From NCBI GenBank assembly GCA_045532455.1, contig JAZSFX010000018.1, positions 1 to 62,347 of the forward strand: 62,347 bases of DNA. The letters are read 5' to 3'. This stretch comes from Ornithomonoglobus_A sp045532455 (GTDB lineage Bacteria; Bacillota; Clostridia; UBA1381). Below the pieces are notes generated by a model. That model saw only the letters and a program-made list of their open reading frames with translations. It ran no database searches and was not told the origin of the DNA. Positions 13,875 through 21,950 of this stretch are shown piece after piece. The number at the start of each line of letters is the position of its first letter. Position 1 is the stretch's first letter. A program made the position numbers and the translations under genes.

Positions 13875-15539
13875 GATTTCTTCGATTATAGGCAAAATCA
13901 TAGGATTTCGCTTTGTTGCATCATATATATAACGCGCAACGTCGGTTTTTAAACGACTTTTAAGAACTGCCCACTCAACATTGTTTTTATCCAAACACGA
14001 TAAAAGTGATTCATTTGCGGCATCCTTAATGCCATCCATAAGATTTTCTGCCTCACGTACATATACAAAGCCACGTGATATAATATCAGGCTTTGATATA
14101 AGTGTTTTTGTGGTTGAAGATATTGTTGCAACAACAATTATAAGTCCATCCTCGGCAAGATGCTTTCTGTCTCGTAATACAATATTTCCAACATCACCCA
14201 CGCCAAGTCCGTCAACAAGTATTTGTCCTGCACTGACAGAGCCTGTAACTTTTGCATTTTCACCGTCAGTTTCAAAAATTGAGCCATTACTTAATGTAAA
14301 ACAATTTTTCTCCTCAACTCCCACTTTTTGAGCCAAGTTGGCGTGCATCATAAGATGTCTGTGCTCACCGTGGACAGGGATAAAAAACTTAGGCTTAGCA
14401 AGAGCCAATATAAGCTTTAATTCTTCCTGACAAGCGTGCCCTGATACGTGTACGTCTGCAAGTGATTTATAAATAACCTCTGCACCTGTTTTAAACAACT
14501 CGTTTATTACATTTGCGACTGCCTTCTCGTTTCCGGGGATAGGCGAGGCACTAATTATTATTAGGTCATCTTTTGTTATATCTACTTTTCTGTGATCGCT
14601 GTACGCCATTCTTGTAAGTGCACTCATTGGCTCGCCCTGTGAGCCTGTAGTAATAATAACAATTTGTTCCGAATTGTATTTGTTTATATTATCAATATTT
14701 ATAAGCACACCCTCGGGTACTTTCATATATCCCAAAAGTATAGATATTTCAACAATATTTTCCATACTTCTGCCCGAAATTGCAACCTTACGACCGTTTT
14801 TTGCGGCAGCGTCAATTATCTGTTGAACGCGGTGAACATTCGAGGCAAAAGTAGCAACAATAATTCTTTTTTTGCAATTATGAAATATTTGTTCAAAGGT
14901 TTCGCCCACACTTCGTTCACTCATTGCAAAGCCGGTTCTTTCAACGTTTGTTGAGTCGGACATAAGTGCAAGAACGCCCTCTTTACCAAGCTCACCAAGT
15001 CTTGTGAGGTCAATCATATCGCCAACTATCGGAGTTGTGTCGATTTTAAAATCGCCCATATGCACAACTGTTCCAACAGGGGTCTTAATAGCCAAAGCGG
15101 CAGAGTCAGCAATTGAGTGATTTGTACGGATAAACTCAATTTTAAAATTTTCACCAGCAGATATTTCCTGACCGTATCTTGTTCTTGTGAGTTTAACGTC
15201 TGCAAGTAGGTTGTGCTCTTTTAATTTGTGTTCTACCAAACCCAAAGTTAATCTTGTGCCATATACAGGTACATTTATTGCCTTTAAAAAGTAGGGGAGC
15301 CCGCCTATATGGTCTTCGTGTCCGTGCGTTAAAAATATTCCGCGTATTTTGCGATAATTCTTTTCGAGATACGTAATATCGTTAATTACAAAGTCAACAC
15401 CGGGCATATCAGAATCGGGAAACATCATTCCGCAGTCAACAATAATAATTTCGTTTCCCATCTCAAATGCGGTCATATTTTTGCCGATTTCATCAAGACC
15501 GCCAAGAGGTATGATTTTCAAACTCTTTTGCTTTTTCAC
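13872..15539 (-). CDS. rnj: Ribonuclease J
   Basis: A 555-residue 5'-3' exonuclease/endonuclease central to Gram-positive mRNA decay and rRNA maturation. The metallo-beta-lactamase core carries HGHEDHIGG (about 74-82) as the two-zinc site, with Asp in HMGDFKID and His in HVSGHACQEEL. The beta-CASP insert occupies about 210-350 and the C-terminal oligomerisation domain follows 450. The start is GTG at 15539, seven bases after AAAGGAG. Its own promoter is at 15581-15610. Only one copy is in the window, so J1 or J2 status cannot be decided. Confidence 0.93.
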   Translation of the reverse strand: MKKQKSLKIIPLGGLDEIGKNMTAFEMGNEIIIVDCGMMFPDSDMPGVDFVINDITYLEKNYRKIRGIFLTHGHEDHIGGLPYFLKAINVPVYGTRLTLGLVEHKLKEHNLLADVKLTRTRYGQEISAGENFKIEFIRTNHSIADSAALAIKTPVGTVVHMGDFKIDTTPIVGDMIDLTRLGELGKEGVLALMSDSTNVERTGFAMSERSVGETFEQIFHNCKKRIIVATFASNVHRVQQIIDAAAKNGRKVAISGRSMENIVEISILLGYMKVPEGVLINIDNINKYNSEQIVIITTGSQGEPMSALTRMAYSDHRKVDITKDDLIIISASPIPGNEKAVANVINELFKTGAEVIYKSLADVHVSGHACQEELKLILALAKPKFFIPVHGEHRHLMMHANLAQKVGVEEKNCFTLSNGSIFETDGENAKVTGSVSAGQILVDGLGVGDVGNIVLRDRKHLAEDGLIIVVATISSTTKTLISKPDIISRGFVYVREAENLMDGIKDAANESLLSCLDKNNVEWAVLKSRLKTDVARYIYDATKRNPMILPIIEEI

Positions 15540-15580
15540 AGTATTCTCCTTTCTTTTAAAATTTTTCCAACTTAATATAT

Positions 15581-15610
15581 ATTATATCACATTAAACACA
15601 TTTTAGTCAA
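15581..15610 (-). promoter_or_regulatory. Promoter of the RNase J gene
   Basis: Minus strand: TTGACT (complement of 15605-15610), 18 bases, TATAAT (complement of 15581-15586). Confidence 0.75.
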
Positions 15611-15670
15611 GTATTCCATAATAATTATTGGTTAATAAAGTAAGTGAGATAAAATGTGTTGTAAAGAGTA

Positions 15671-15699
15671 TTGACAAAAGATATTAAAAGGAATATAAT
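15671..15699 (+). promoter_or_regulatory. Promoter of the secreted-protein gene at 15758
   Basis: TTGACA (15671-15676), 17 bases, TATAAT (15694-15699). The 218-base gap between rnj and this gene otherwise contains only the divergent rnj promoter. Confidence 0.8.
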
Positions 15700-15757
15700 G
15701 TCGTAAAATGTGTTTTTTTAATGAATATAAAAATTTTATAGATGCAGGGTGGATTTT

Positions 15758-16633
15758 ATGAGAAAAATATTTTTAATTTTATGTTTGGTTGTATGTACAT
15801 TTATAAATATTTTGCCGGTTGGTGCGACGGCGGACAAGCTTGTTTTAAAATACAATGCACAAAATAGCAACGAAAATCTTTTAAGCATTGATATTTACTT
15901 TCAAAATCCGGGAAATTTTCAAACAGAACGATATGAATCGTTATATATCTACCTTGCATTGTATGATGGAGATGTTGAAGTAACTAAAGATTATTTTTCG
16001 AGCGCAACAGCACAAGTATCTCTAAGCGGTGGCACAAATAATATATGTAAAATGAACTCCGGCAATAAACGTATACTTATAAGTTATTTAGCAGACAGTG
16101 CAGAAAATTACATCAGTTGGAACAGCGAAACAGGTCATCTTGCAACATTTAATATAAGTTTATCAAAAGAGATTAATAAGGAATTGACGTTTAAGACAGT
16201 AAGTGCGACATACAAAAGAGTCAGCGATGCAGCTAAAATAAACATAGTAAATCAGGAATTTGACAAAATATATCCGTACACAGAATCGTCAACTTCTCCG
16301 TATCTGCTTGATATTGCCCAGACGCTTGCTAACCAGAATAATGAGATAATTAATTCATCAAATATAAATAGCACTACGAAGATTAATTTTGGGGTTTCTA
16401 AATTAGTTTCCGACAATGTAAATGCAACATTTATTGCGGCTTTCTATAATGATGACGAAACATTAGAATTTGCAGAAATTGCCACACAAGTGATTGATGA
16501 AGAAGATGATAATGTTGAAATTACACTCACAAAAACGCCAACAACCGCAAGTAAGATAAGATTATTTGCTTGGGATGGTATTTCAACGCTTGTGCCTATA
16601 AGTGAGAGTAAAGAATACATAATTATTGAATAA
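15758..16633 (+). CDS. Secreted protein, unknown function
   Basis: A 291-residue precursor with a signal peptide of about 24 residues (ILCLVVCTFINILPVGATA). An N-terminal beta-rich domain (about 28-165) reads like a cohesin- or dockerin-partner-type sandwich but has no motif I can name. After a short Asn/Ser-rich linker the last 85 residues end KIRLFAWDGISTLVPISESK. This WDG/WDS-type tail recurs at the C-terminus of large surface proteins in some Clostridia. The ATG at 15758, five bases after AGGGTGG, is preferred to the in-frame GTG at 15749. Single gene with its own promoter and terminator. Confidence 0.7.
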   Translation: MRKIFLILCLVVCTFINILPVGATADKLVLKYNAQNSNENLLSIDIYFQNPGNFQTERYESLYIYLALYDGDVEVTKDYFSSATAQVSLSGGTNNICKMNSGNKRILISYLADSAENYISWNSETGHLATFNISLSKEINKELTFKTVSATYKRVSDAAKINIVNQEFDKIYPYTESSTSPYLLDIAQTLANQNNEIINSSNINSTTKINFGVSKLVSDNVNATFIAAFYNDDETLEFAEIATQVIDEEDDNVEITLTKTPTTASKIRLFAWDGISTLVPISESKEYIIIE

Positions 16634-16673
16634 AAAAAGCATTCTCTATTTTATATGGAGAATGCTTTTTTAT
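16633..16673. terminator. Bidirectional terminator between the secreted-protein gene and trxA
   Basis: AAAAAAGCATTCTC pairs with GAGAATGCTTTTTT (arms about 16633-16646 and 16658-16671), symmetrical with A and T runs on both sides. Confidence 0.88.
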
Positions 16674-16674
16674 A

Positions 16675-16992
16675 TTAAAGATATTTGTCAATTAAATCCT
16701 CATAGTCGTCTTGTGAGTGTGCACCAACTAATTTTTCTACGGGTTTTCCGTTCATAAACAAGATAACTGTTGGAATAGATACAATTCCATATTCTGCAGC
16801 AAGCTCGCCTTCTGCATCAACATTTACTTTGCCTACCTTTGCCTTTGTTGCATAAGCCTCTGCAATGTTGCTGATAATAGGTGAAACCATCTGACATGGA
16901 CCGCACCAGGTTGCCCAGAAGTCAACAAGAACAGGTGTTTTGCAGTTTAATACCTCTGCATCAAAGTTTGATTTTGTTAGTGTTAATTCCAT
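16675..16992 (-). CDS. trxA: Thioredoxin
   Basis: A 105-residue cytoplasmic dithiol-disulfide oxidoreductase. The active site WCGPC lies near residue 30, and the cis-proline is in SIPTVILFMNG. The start at MELTLTKSNF (16992) has AAAGGAGG seven bases upstream; an upstream open extension lacks thioredoxin homology. It is 16 bases after yigZ, apparently in the hflX-yigZ-trxA operon. Regulation not visible. Confidence 0.95.
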   Translation of the reverse strand: MELTLTKSNFDAEVLNCKTPVLVDFWATWCGPCQMVSPIISNIAEAYATKAKVGKVNVDAEGELAAEYGIVSIPTVILFMNGKPVEKLVGAHSQDDYEDLIDKYL

Positions 16993-17008
16993 AATATTTT
17001 TCCTCCTT

Positions 17009-17647
17009 TTATATAATTGGTTTTCCAACATATTTTTTATCAATAATATTACATATGGCACTGCCATTAGTAAATTCTGTAATATCCTTTGTGAGCTTTT
17101 GTGTTTGGTCGATGGGGCAGCTTACAATAAATGTTACGTCGCCCTCGTAAATTGTATCTTCAAGAGTATATCCGTCTGAAGCGATTTTATACTGCATTTT
17201 ACCAACAAGAGAGTAATCAACCGTTATTGATACAATGTCAGAAAGATTGTTTGATATAGGAATTGAAGCCTCAAGACCTTTTTTTGCACTCGCACCGTAT
17301 GCATGCACAAGTCCGCCTGTGCCTAATAGTGTGCCGCCAAAATATCTTGTTACAACAACAATTACATCTACAAGACCTGCTTTTCGTATGGTGTCAAGAA
17401 CGGGCATGCCGGCAGTACCTGACGGCTCACCATCGTCGCTGTAACGAAAGATGTTATTCTCATCTATTACATATGCGTATACATTGTGAGTTGCATCGGA
17501 ATATTGTGATTTTATTGCGGAAAGATATTCCAACGCATCTTTTTCGTTGTCAACAGGTTTTACGTGTGATATAAATTTAGATTTTTTTTCTATAAGGATT
17601 GTCTCGGATTCCTCTAAGACAGTTTTATAACTATTCTTCGATGACAT
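17009..17647 (-). CDS. yigZ: IMPACT/YigZ family protein
   Basis: A 212-residue protein of the UPF0029/IMPACT family. The N-terminal domain (about 1-125) carries YSDDGEPSGTAGMPVLDTI and VVTRYFGGTLLGTGGLVHAY, which are family signatures; the C-terminal DUF1949 domain is about 138-195. Members are linked to translation regulation (eukaryotic IMPACT inhibits GCN2), while the bacterial role is unclear. The start MSSKNSYKTV at 17647 overlaps the hflX end by 17 bases, so translation is probably coupled. An upstream extension inside hflX has no homology. Confidence 0.88.
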   Translation of the reverse strand: MSSKNSYKTVLEESETILIEKKSKFISHVKPVDNEKDALEYLSAIKSQYSDATHNVYAYVIDENNIFRYSDDGEPSGTAGMPVLDTIRKAGLVDVIVVVTRYFGGTLLGTGGLVHAYGASAKKGLEASIPISNNLSDIVSITVDYSLVGKMQYKIASDGYTLEDTIYEGDVTFIVSCPIDQTQKLTKDITEFTNGSAICNIIDKKYVGKPII

Positions 17648-18896
17648 AGTCGCGGATCCTTTCGTATATATGGTTATCGCACAAAAGCTCAAGAATTGTA
17701 CCATTTTCATCATAGCTTTCGGATAATACCTTTTGTGTTTGATGAAGTTCGCTTACAAGTGAGCCGAGATTATAAGGAACACACAGCTTTACGCGTTGTT
17801 TTTTGCCTGGTGCTATTTCGCCAATTGTGCTTGTTAACTTATCTATTCCGTATCCCGTGATTGCACTTATACATACATTTGCATCATAGGAATTGACGAT
17901 AATCACTTCATCATCAATTTTATCACATTTGTTATACACACCTATAATTGGCTTTGGAAGTGCACCAATTTCGTTTAAAACATTTTCAACAACTTTGCAT
18001 TGATTATCTGCTTCGGGATTGGAGGCATCTATAACGTGAATTAATATGTCAGCTACTACAGCCTCCTCTAATGTTGATTTGAATGCTTCGACAAGATTAT
18101 GCGGTAATTTACGTATAAAACCAACAGTGTCTACAATGAGTATGTTTCTATTATCCTCAAGTGTAATTCCGCGCGAGGTAGGGTCAAGCGTTGCAAAAAG
18201 CTTGTCCTCTGAAAAAACATTTGCATCAGTAAGATAATTTAAAAGAGTTGATTTGCCGGCATTTGTATAGCCAACAAGCGCCGCACTTATAACACCGTCT
18301 TTTTTTCGATGTCGTCGTAATAGGGAACGGTGCTTTTTCATTTCCTCTATTTCATTTTCCAATGCACTTATTCTGCGTCTTATATGACGTCTGTCGTTCT
18401 CTAACCTTGTTTCACCAGGACCTCTTGTACCAATACCTGCACCTGTTCGGCTGAGTATTGTACCCATTCCCCGCAGTCGTGGTAAACGATATTTTAATTG
18501 TGCAAGTTCAACCTGTAATTTTCCTTCAGAGGTTTTTGCGCGCATAGCAAAAATATCAAGTATAAGCATGGTGCGGTCTAAAACCTTTATTTCTAAAGCG
18601 TCGGATATATTTCTCATCTGGATAGGGGAAAGCTCATCATCAAAAACGACAGTGTCAGCCTCAACACTTTGTATGGCAACCTTAAGTTCTTCTATTTTAC
18701 CTGTGCCAATATATGTTGCGCTCTCTAACTGTGTTCTGTTTTGCATAATGCTCATAACAACCTCGCCGCCGGCGGTTTTTACAAGCTCACACAATTCGTC
18801 CATGGACTCCTCTGTTGTATCAGATAAAGTATTAATGAGACCAAGATGAACACCAACAATAATAACTTTTTCTTTTTTTTGTTCTAATTCGTTCAT
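17631..18896 (-). CDS. hflX: GTPase HflX
   Basis: A 421-residue ribosome-associated GTPase that splits stalled 70S ribosomes, acting on the 50S subunit in the cytoplasm. The N-terminal HflX domain is about 10-190, with the glycine-rich signature GMGTILSRTGAGIGTRGPGE near 155-174. The G domain shows G1 GYTNAGKST, G3 DTVGFIRKLP and G4 NKCD. The ATG at 18896 has a weak ribosome site (GAAAGG about 12 bases upstream), so expression may be modest. First gene of the hflX-yigZ-trxA group. Confidence 0.93.
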   Translation of the reverse strand: MNELEQKKEKVIIVGVHLGLINTLSDTTEESMDELCELVKTAGGEVVMSIMQNRTQLESATYIGTGKIEELKVAIQSVEADTVVFDDELSPIQMRNISDALEIKVLDRTMLILDIFAMRAKTSEGKLQVELAQLKYRLPRLRGMGTILSRTGAGIGTRGPGETRLENDRRHIRRRISALENEIEEMKKHRSLLRRHRKKDGVISAALVGYTNAGKSTLLNYLTDANVFSEDKLFATLDPTSRGITLEDNRNILIVDTVGFIRKLPHNLVEAFKSTLEEAVVADILIHVIDASNPEADNQCKVVENVLNEIGALPKPIIGVYNKCDKIDDEVIIVNSYDANVCISAITGYGIDKLTSTIGEIAPGKKQRVKLCVPYNLGSLVSELHQTQKVLSESYDENGTILELLCDNHIYERIRDYVIEE

Positions 18897-19008
18897 AAAA
18901 TAGCTATAACCTTTCTCATATCCTGGTATTATTATAACAAATTTTGACGGTTAAGTACAGTGTTTTTTAAAATTTTTTCAAAAAGTTTAAAAAAATCTAA
19001 AAAAAGGC

Positions 19009-19037
19009 TTGTAAATAATATAAATTCGTGGTATAAT
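19009..19037 (+). promoter_or_regulatory. Promoter of secG
   Basis: TTGTAA (19009-19014), 17 bases, TATAAT (19032-19037). Confidence 0.75.
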
Positions 19038-19081
19038 TAATTGGTATAAAATTGAATTCAACAATAAAGGAGGTTTGTAAT

Positions 19082-19324
19082 ATGCAAAACGCCATTTTGA
19101 TTATACATCTTATAATAGCTGTAATATTAATATTTGTAGTTCTTGTTCAAGAGGGTAAAGACCCTGGAATGAGAGGTATACAAGGTAGCTCAGCTGATAT
19201 GGGAGATTCGTTCTTCAAAAGCAATGGTGGAACAACAAAAGAGGCAATGTTCATTAAGATTACAACATGTGTTGCAATTTTGTTCCTGTTCACTACAATG
19301 GCTTTGGTAGTATTGTCAGTATAA
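19082..19324 (+). CDS. secG: Protein translocase subunit SecG
   Basis: An 80-residue accessory subunit of the SecYEG channel. Two membrane helices lie at about 2-22 and 55-78, joined by a glycine-rich cytoplasmic loop (EGKDPGMRGIQG), exactly the SecG plan. The ATG at 19082 follows AAAGGAGG; an ATG 30 bases earlier has no ribosome site. Usually secG precedes rnr and smpB in Firmicutes; here rpsU follows instead. Confidence 0.92.
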   Translation: MQNAILIIHLIIAVILIFVVLVQEGKDPGMRGIQGSSADMGDSFFKSNGGTTKEAMFIKITTCVAILFLFTTMALVVLSV

Positions 19325-19355
19325 TAAAATTTTTTGTTAAATTTGTTAAAATAGC

Positions 19356-19384
19356 TTGACATTTATGCTCAAAATGGGTATAAT
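19356..19384 (+). promoter_or_regulatory. Promoter of rpsU
   Basis: TTGACA (19356-19361), 17 bases, TATAAT (19379-19384). It gives an untranslated leader of roughly 90 bases. Confidence 0.82.
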
Positions 19385-19479
19385 GGTATTTGTTGTATGA
19401 CGTAGTTAGACATGCTCATACAGTTAAATTTTCCACCAGGTCAATTTTTAAAATCGGCTTGCCGGAAGGAGGGAAAAAA

Positions 19480-19653
19480 GTGTCTGAGGTTAGAGTAAAA
19501 GATAATGAATCATTAGATAGTGCACTTCGCAGATTTAAGCGTCAGTGTGCAAAATCAGGAGTTATGTCAGAAATCAGAAAACGTGAGCATTATGAAAAAC
19601 CAAGTGTAAAGCGTAAGAAGAAGTCTGAAGCTGCAAGAAAAAGAAAGTTCTAA
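19480..19653 (+). CDS. rpsU: Small ribosomal subunit protein bS21
   Basis: A 57-residue basic protein of the 30S subunit. It begins at GTG (19480), six bases after GGAAGGAGGG, giving MSEVRVKDNESLDSALRRFK, the standard S21 start. The Lys/Arg-rich tail (KRKKKSEAARKRKF) is typical of the family. A longer in-frame upstream ATG (19390) lacks a ribosome site and encodes non-family residues. Promoter at 19356-19384, terminator at 19690-19720. Confidence 0.95.
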   Translation: MSEVRVKDNESLDSALRRFKRQCAKSGVMSEIRKREHYEKPSVKRKKKSEAARKRKF

Positions 19654-19689
19654 TGTTTCTTTTAGCATTCAAATTTATGATTTTGAGTA

Positions 19690-19722
19690 TTTGAGAGAGC
19701 AATATTTGTTGCTCTCTCAGTT
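19690..19722 (+). terminator. Terminator after rpsU
   Basis: TGAGAGAGCAA pairs with TTGCTCTCTCA around a short loop (about 19692-19719). The tail GTTATTCTTATAT is only moderately T-rich. Confidence 0.75.
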
Positions 19723-19740
19723 ATTCTTATATAATATTTT

Positions 19741-19813
19741 GCTGGTATAGCTCAGTTGGTAGAGCAGCTCATTCGTAATGAGCAGGCCGCGGGTTCGAGT
19801 CCCATTACCAGCT
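19741..19813 (+). tRNA. tRNA-Thr, anticodon CGU
   Basis: The full cloverleaf can be drawn: acceptor GCTGGTA/TACCAGC, D stem GCTC/GAGC, anticodon stem GCTCA/TGAGC with loop TTCGTAA (anticodon CGT, reads ACG), variable AGGCC, T loop TTCGAGT. The T stem GCGGG/CCCAT has a G-U pair and one C-A mismatch. CCA is not encoded. It is not the tRNA whose codon (ACC) the thrS T-box reads. Confidence 0.95.
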
Positions 19814-19833
19814 TTAAAAAGCTTAGCTATTAA

Positions 19834-19874
19834 TAACAAGCCGGGAGCTAATAAGCAATGGCTTGTTTTTTGTT
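19834..19874 (+). terminator. Terminator after tRNA-Thr
   Basis: ACAAGCC (19836-19842) pairs with GGCTTGT (19860-19866), followed by a T-run. Confidence 0.75.
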
Positions 19875-19885
19875 TTAGTGTTTGC

Positions 19886-19914
19886 TTGACAATATGTTTG
19901 TATGGCGGTATAAT
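19886..19914 (+). promoter_or_regulatory. Promoter of nth and probably the polysaccharide-export genes
   Basis: TTGACA (19886-19891), 17 bases, TATAAT (19909-19914). Confidence 0.8.
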
Positions 19915-19955
19915 ATTGATATAAATTATTTAGTTGATGAAAGGAAAACAATGTT

Positions 19956-20588
19956 ATGAAAAAACAAGAACGAGTTTCCCTTTTGCTTGAACTTATGGAT
20001 AGTGTATATCCCGAGGTTGAATGCTCGCTTGATTATTCTAATCCGTTAGAAATGCTTATTGCTACACAACTGAGTGCACAGTGTACAGATGCACGTGTTA
20101 ATATTGTTACAAAGGAGTTATTTAAAAAATATAAAACAGTTTATGATTATGCAAATGCAGATATTGATGAGCTACAGGAAGTTATAAGGTCAACAGGATT
20201 TTATAAAAATAAATCCAAAAATATTATAGCATGTTGTCAAAGACTCATAGAAGTTTATGGCGGAAAAGTACCGGATACGATGGAGGATTTAACCTCGCTT
20301 GCCGGTACAGGCAGAAAAACTGCCAATCTTGTGTTGGGAGATATATTCGGAAAAAGTGCAGTAGTGGTTGACACTCATTGTATACGTCTTTCGAACAGAA
20401 TAGGACTTACAAAGGAAACTGATCCATACAAGATTGAAATGACACTCAAGAAGATAATTCCACCGCACAGACAACTGAAGCTATGTCATCAGTTTGTATA
20501 TCATGGCAGAGCAATATGTACTGCTCGTAGTCCGAAGTGTGAGGTGTGTCCCATAAAGAGAGCCTGCAAAATGGTTGGTGTAAAGTAA
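19956..20588 (+). CDS. nth: Endonuclease III (DNA glycosylase/AP lyase)
   Basis: A 210-residue base-excision repair enzyme acting on oxidised pyrimidines. The helix-hairpin-helix with catalytic lysine reads LTSLAGTGRKTANLVLG (about 109-125) and the catalytic Asp is in VVVDTHC. The 4Fe-4S cluster motif is complete at the C-terminus: C-x6-C-x2-C-x5-C from CTARSPKCEVC to ACK. In the hairpin, LAGTG replaces the usual LPGVG, a small departure. It starts the group nth, S26 peptidase, ABC exporter, glycosyltransferase with small gaps, though a functional link is not obvious. Confidence 0.93.
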   Translation: MKKQERVSLLLELMDSVYPEVECSLDYSNPLEMLIATQLSAQCTDARVNIVTKELFKKYKTVYDYANADIDELQEVIRSTGFYKNKSKNIIACCQRLIEVYGGKVPDTMEDLTSLAGTGRKTANLVLGDIFGKSAVVVDTHCIRLSNRIGLTKETDPYKIEMTLKKIIPPHRQLKLCHQFVYHGRAICTARSPKCEVCPIKRACKMVGVK

Positions 20589-20615
20589 AAGTTATTTAAG
20601 GAGACGGGTGTTTTT

Positions 20616-21089
20616 ATGAGTAAAACTCTAATTCAAAAATATATAGAAGAAAATGGCTATTTTATTGCGACACCTGTGGGTACGAGCATGTGGCCGCTAT
20701 TACGTAACAGACGTGATACCGTATATCTGGTAAAATATAATGGTAATTTAAAAAAATACGATATACCAATATATATAAGAACTACAGGTGAGCAGGTAAT
20801 GCACAGGTGTATGGGAAAAGACAATAAAGGATATATAATGTGCGGTGATAATCAGACGGTGAAAGAATACGGAATAAAAGATGAGCAGATTATTGCAGTA
20901 GCACAGGGCATATACCGTGATGAAAAATACATTCCTTGCACAAACATGTTATATCGTCTTTTTGTGCGTGTTTGGTGTTTGAATTTGAGGTTAAGAGCAT
21001 ATATGCTTCGTATTTTAAGACATACAAAATCATGGAAGATAGTTAATGAAGAGGTTTGGGGTAAAAAGGAAGATAAAAATAATGAGTAA
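20616..21089 (+). CDS. S24/S26-family (signal-peptidase-like) protein
   Basis: A 157-residue protein with the S26 signature: GTSMWPLL (nucleophile Ser near 24), VMHRCMG and MCGDNQ. The His in HR in place of lysine, plus the GDN aspartate, matches the Ser-His-Asp arrangement of ER/SipW-type signal peptidases. No clear N-terminal anchor helix is seen; the C-terminal hydrophobic and basic stretch (LYRLFVRVWCLNLRLRAYML) may lie on the membrane. Its end overlaps the ABC permease start by eight bases, so the two are made together. The substrate is unknown; the context points to surface polysaccharide or linked-protein processing. Confidence 0.75.
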   Translation: MSKTLIQKYIEENGYFIATPVGTSMWPLLRNRRDTVYLVKYNGNLKKYDIPIYIRTTGEQVMHRCMGKDNKGYIMCGDNQTVKEYGIKDEQIIAVAQGIYRDEKYIPCTNMLYRLFVRVWCLNLRLRAYMLRILRHTKSWKIVNEEVWGKKEDKNNE

Positions 21090-21930
21090 ACAGGAATGGA
21101 CAACCGTTATAAAACCAAAAACGGGTGTATTCGATATTAATCTAAAAGAAGTGTGGCAATATCGCGACCTTATATGCATGTTTTTAAAGCGTAATTTCAC
21201 AAGCTCATACAAACAAACTATATTAGGTCCGTTGTGGTTTTTAATAACACCTCTATTAACATCATCTATGTTCACAGTAGTTTTTGGACAAATTGCAAAA
21301 ATATCTACAGATGGAGTACCACAATTTCTTTTTTACTTTACCTCAAATACTGCATGGACATATTTTGCAACGTGCCTCAATGCAACTGCAAATACATTTA
21401 CGGGTAATGCGCATATTTTTAGTCGCGTATATTATCCACGTCTTGTTGCACCAATTACTTCGGTTATATATGCGCTGTTGTCGTTCTTTATACAAGTTTT
21501 ACTTATGATTGTGCTAATGGTGTTTTTCGTATATGGCAGAGGTGAGATGATTTATCCTAACTTATGGTTAGTCTCCGTGCCGCTACTTATTATTGAAATG
21601 GCACTCATGGGAATGGGCTTGGGAATAATAATATCCTCTATAACAACAAAATATAGGGATTTATCAATTTTAGTAGGCTTTGGCGTTCAACTTTGGATGT
21701 ATGCAACACCTATTGTTTATCCGCTATCTCAGGTACCGTCATTTTTAAAAAATGCAATAGCATTAAATCCAATGACACCAATTATAAACAATTTCAGATA
21801 TGCATTTTTAGGTTGCGGTGTGTTGGAAATCACAAGCTGGATATATAGCTGGATATTCACAGTAGTTGTGTTATTTATCGGAATTTTAATATTCTCTAAA
21901 GTTGAAAAGACATTTATAGACACTGTTTGA
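21082..21930 (+). CDS. ABC-2 type polysaccharide export permease (Wzm/TagG-like)
   Basis: A 282-residue membrane subunit with about six helices. The opening KEVWQYRDLICMFLKRNFTSSYKQ and GPLWFLITPLLTSSMFTVVF are characteristic of ABC-2 exporters for O-antigen, teichoic acid or similar lipid-linked glycans. The ATG at 21082 follows GGAAG and overlaps the previous stop codon. It pairs with the ATPase gene 20 bases downstream. Exported polymer not determinable. Confidence 0.88.
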   Translation: MSKQEWTTVIKPKTGVFDINLKEVWQYRDLICMFLKRNFTSSYKQTILGPLWFLITPLLTSSMFTVVFGQIAKISTDGVPQFLFYFTSNTAWTYFATCLNATANTFTGNAHIFSRVYYPRLVAPITSVIYALLSFFIQVLLMIVLMVFFVYGRGEMIYPNLWLVSVPLLIIEMALMGMGLGIIISSITTKYRDLSILVGFGVQLWMYATPIVYPLSQVPSFLKNAIALNPMTPIINNFRYAFLGCGVLEITSWIYSWIFTVVVLFIGILIFSKVEKTFIDTV

Positions 21931-21950
21931 TTTTTGAAAGGATCATGTCA

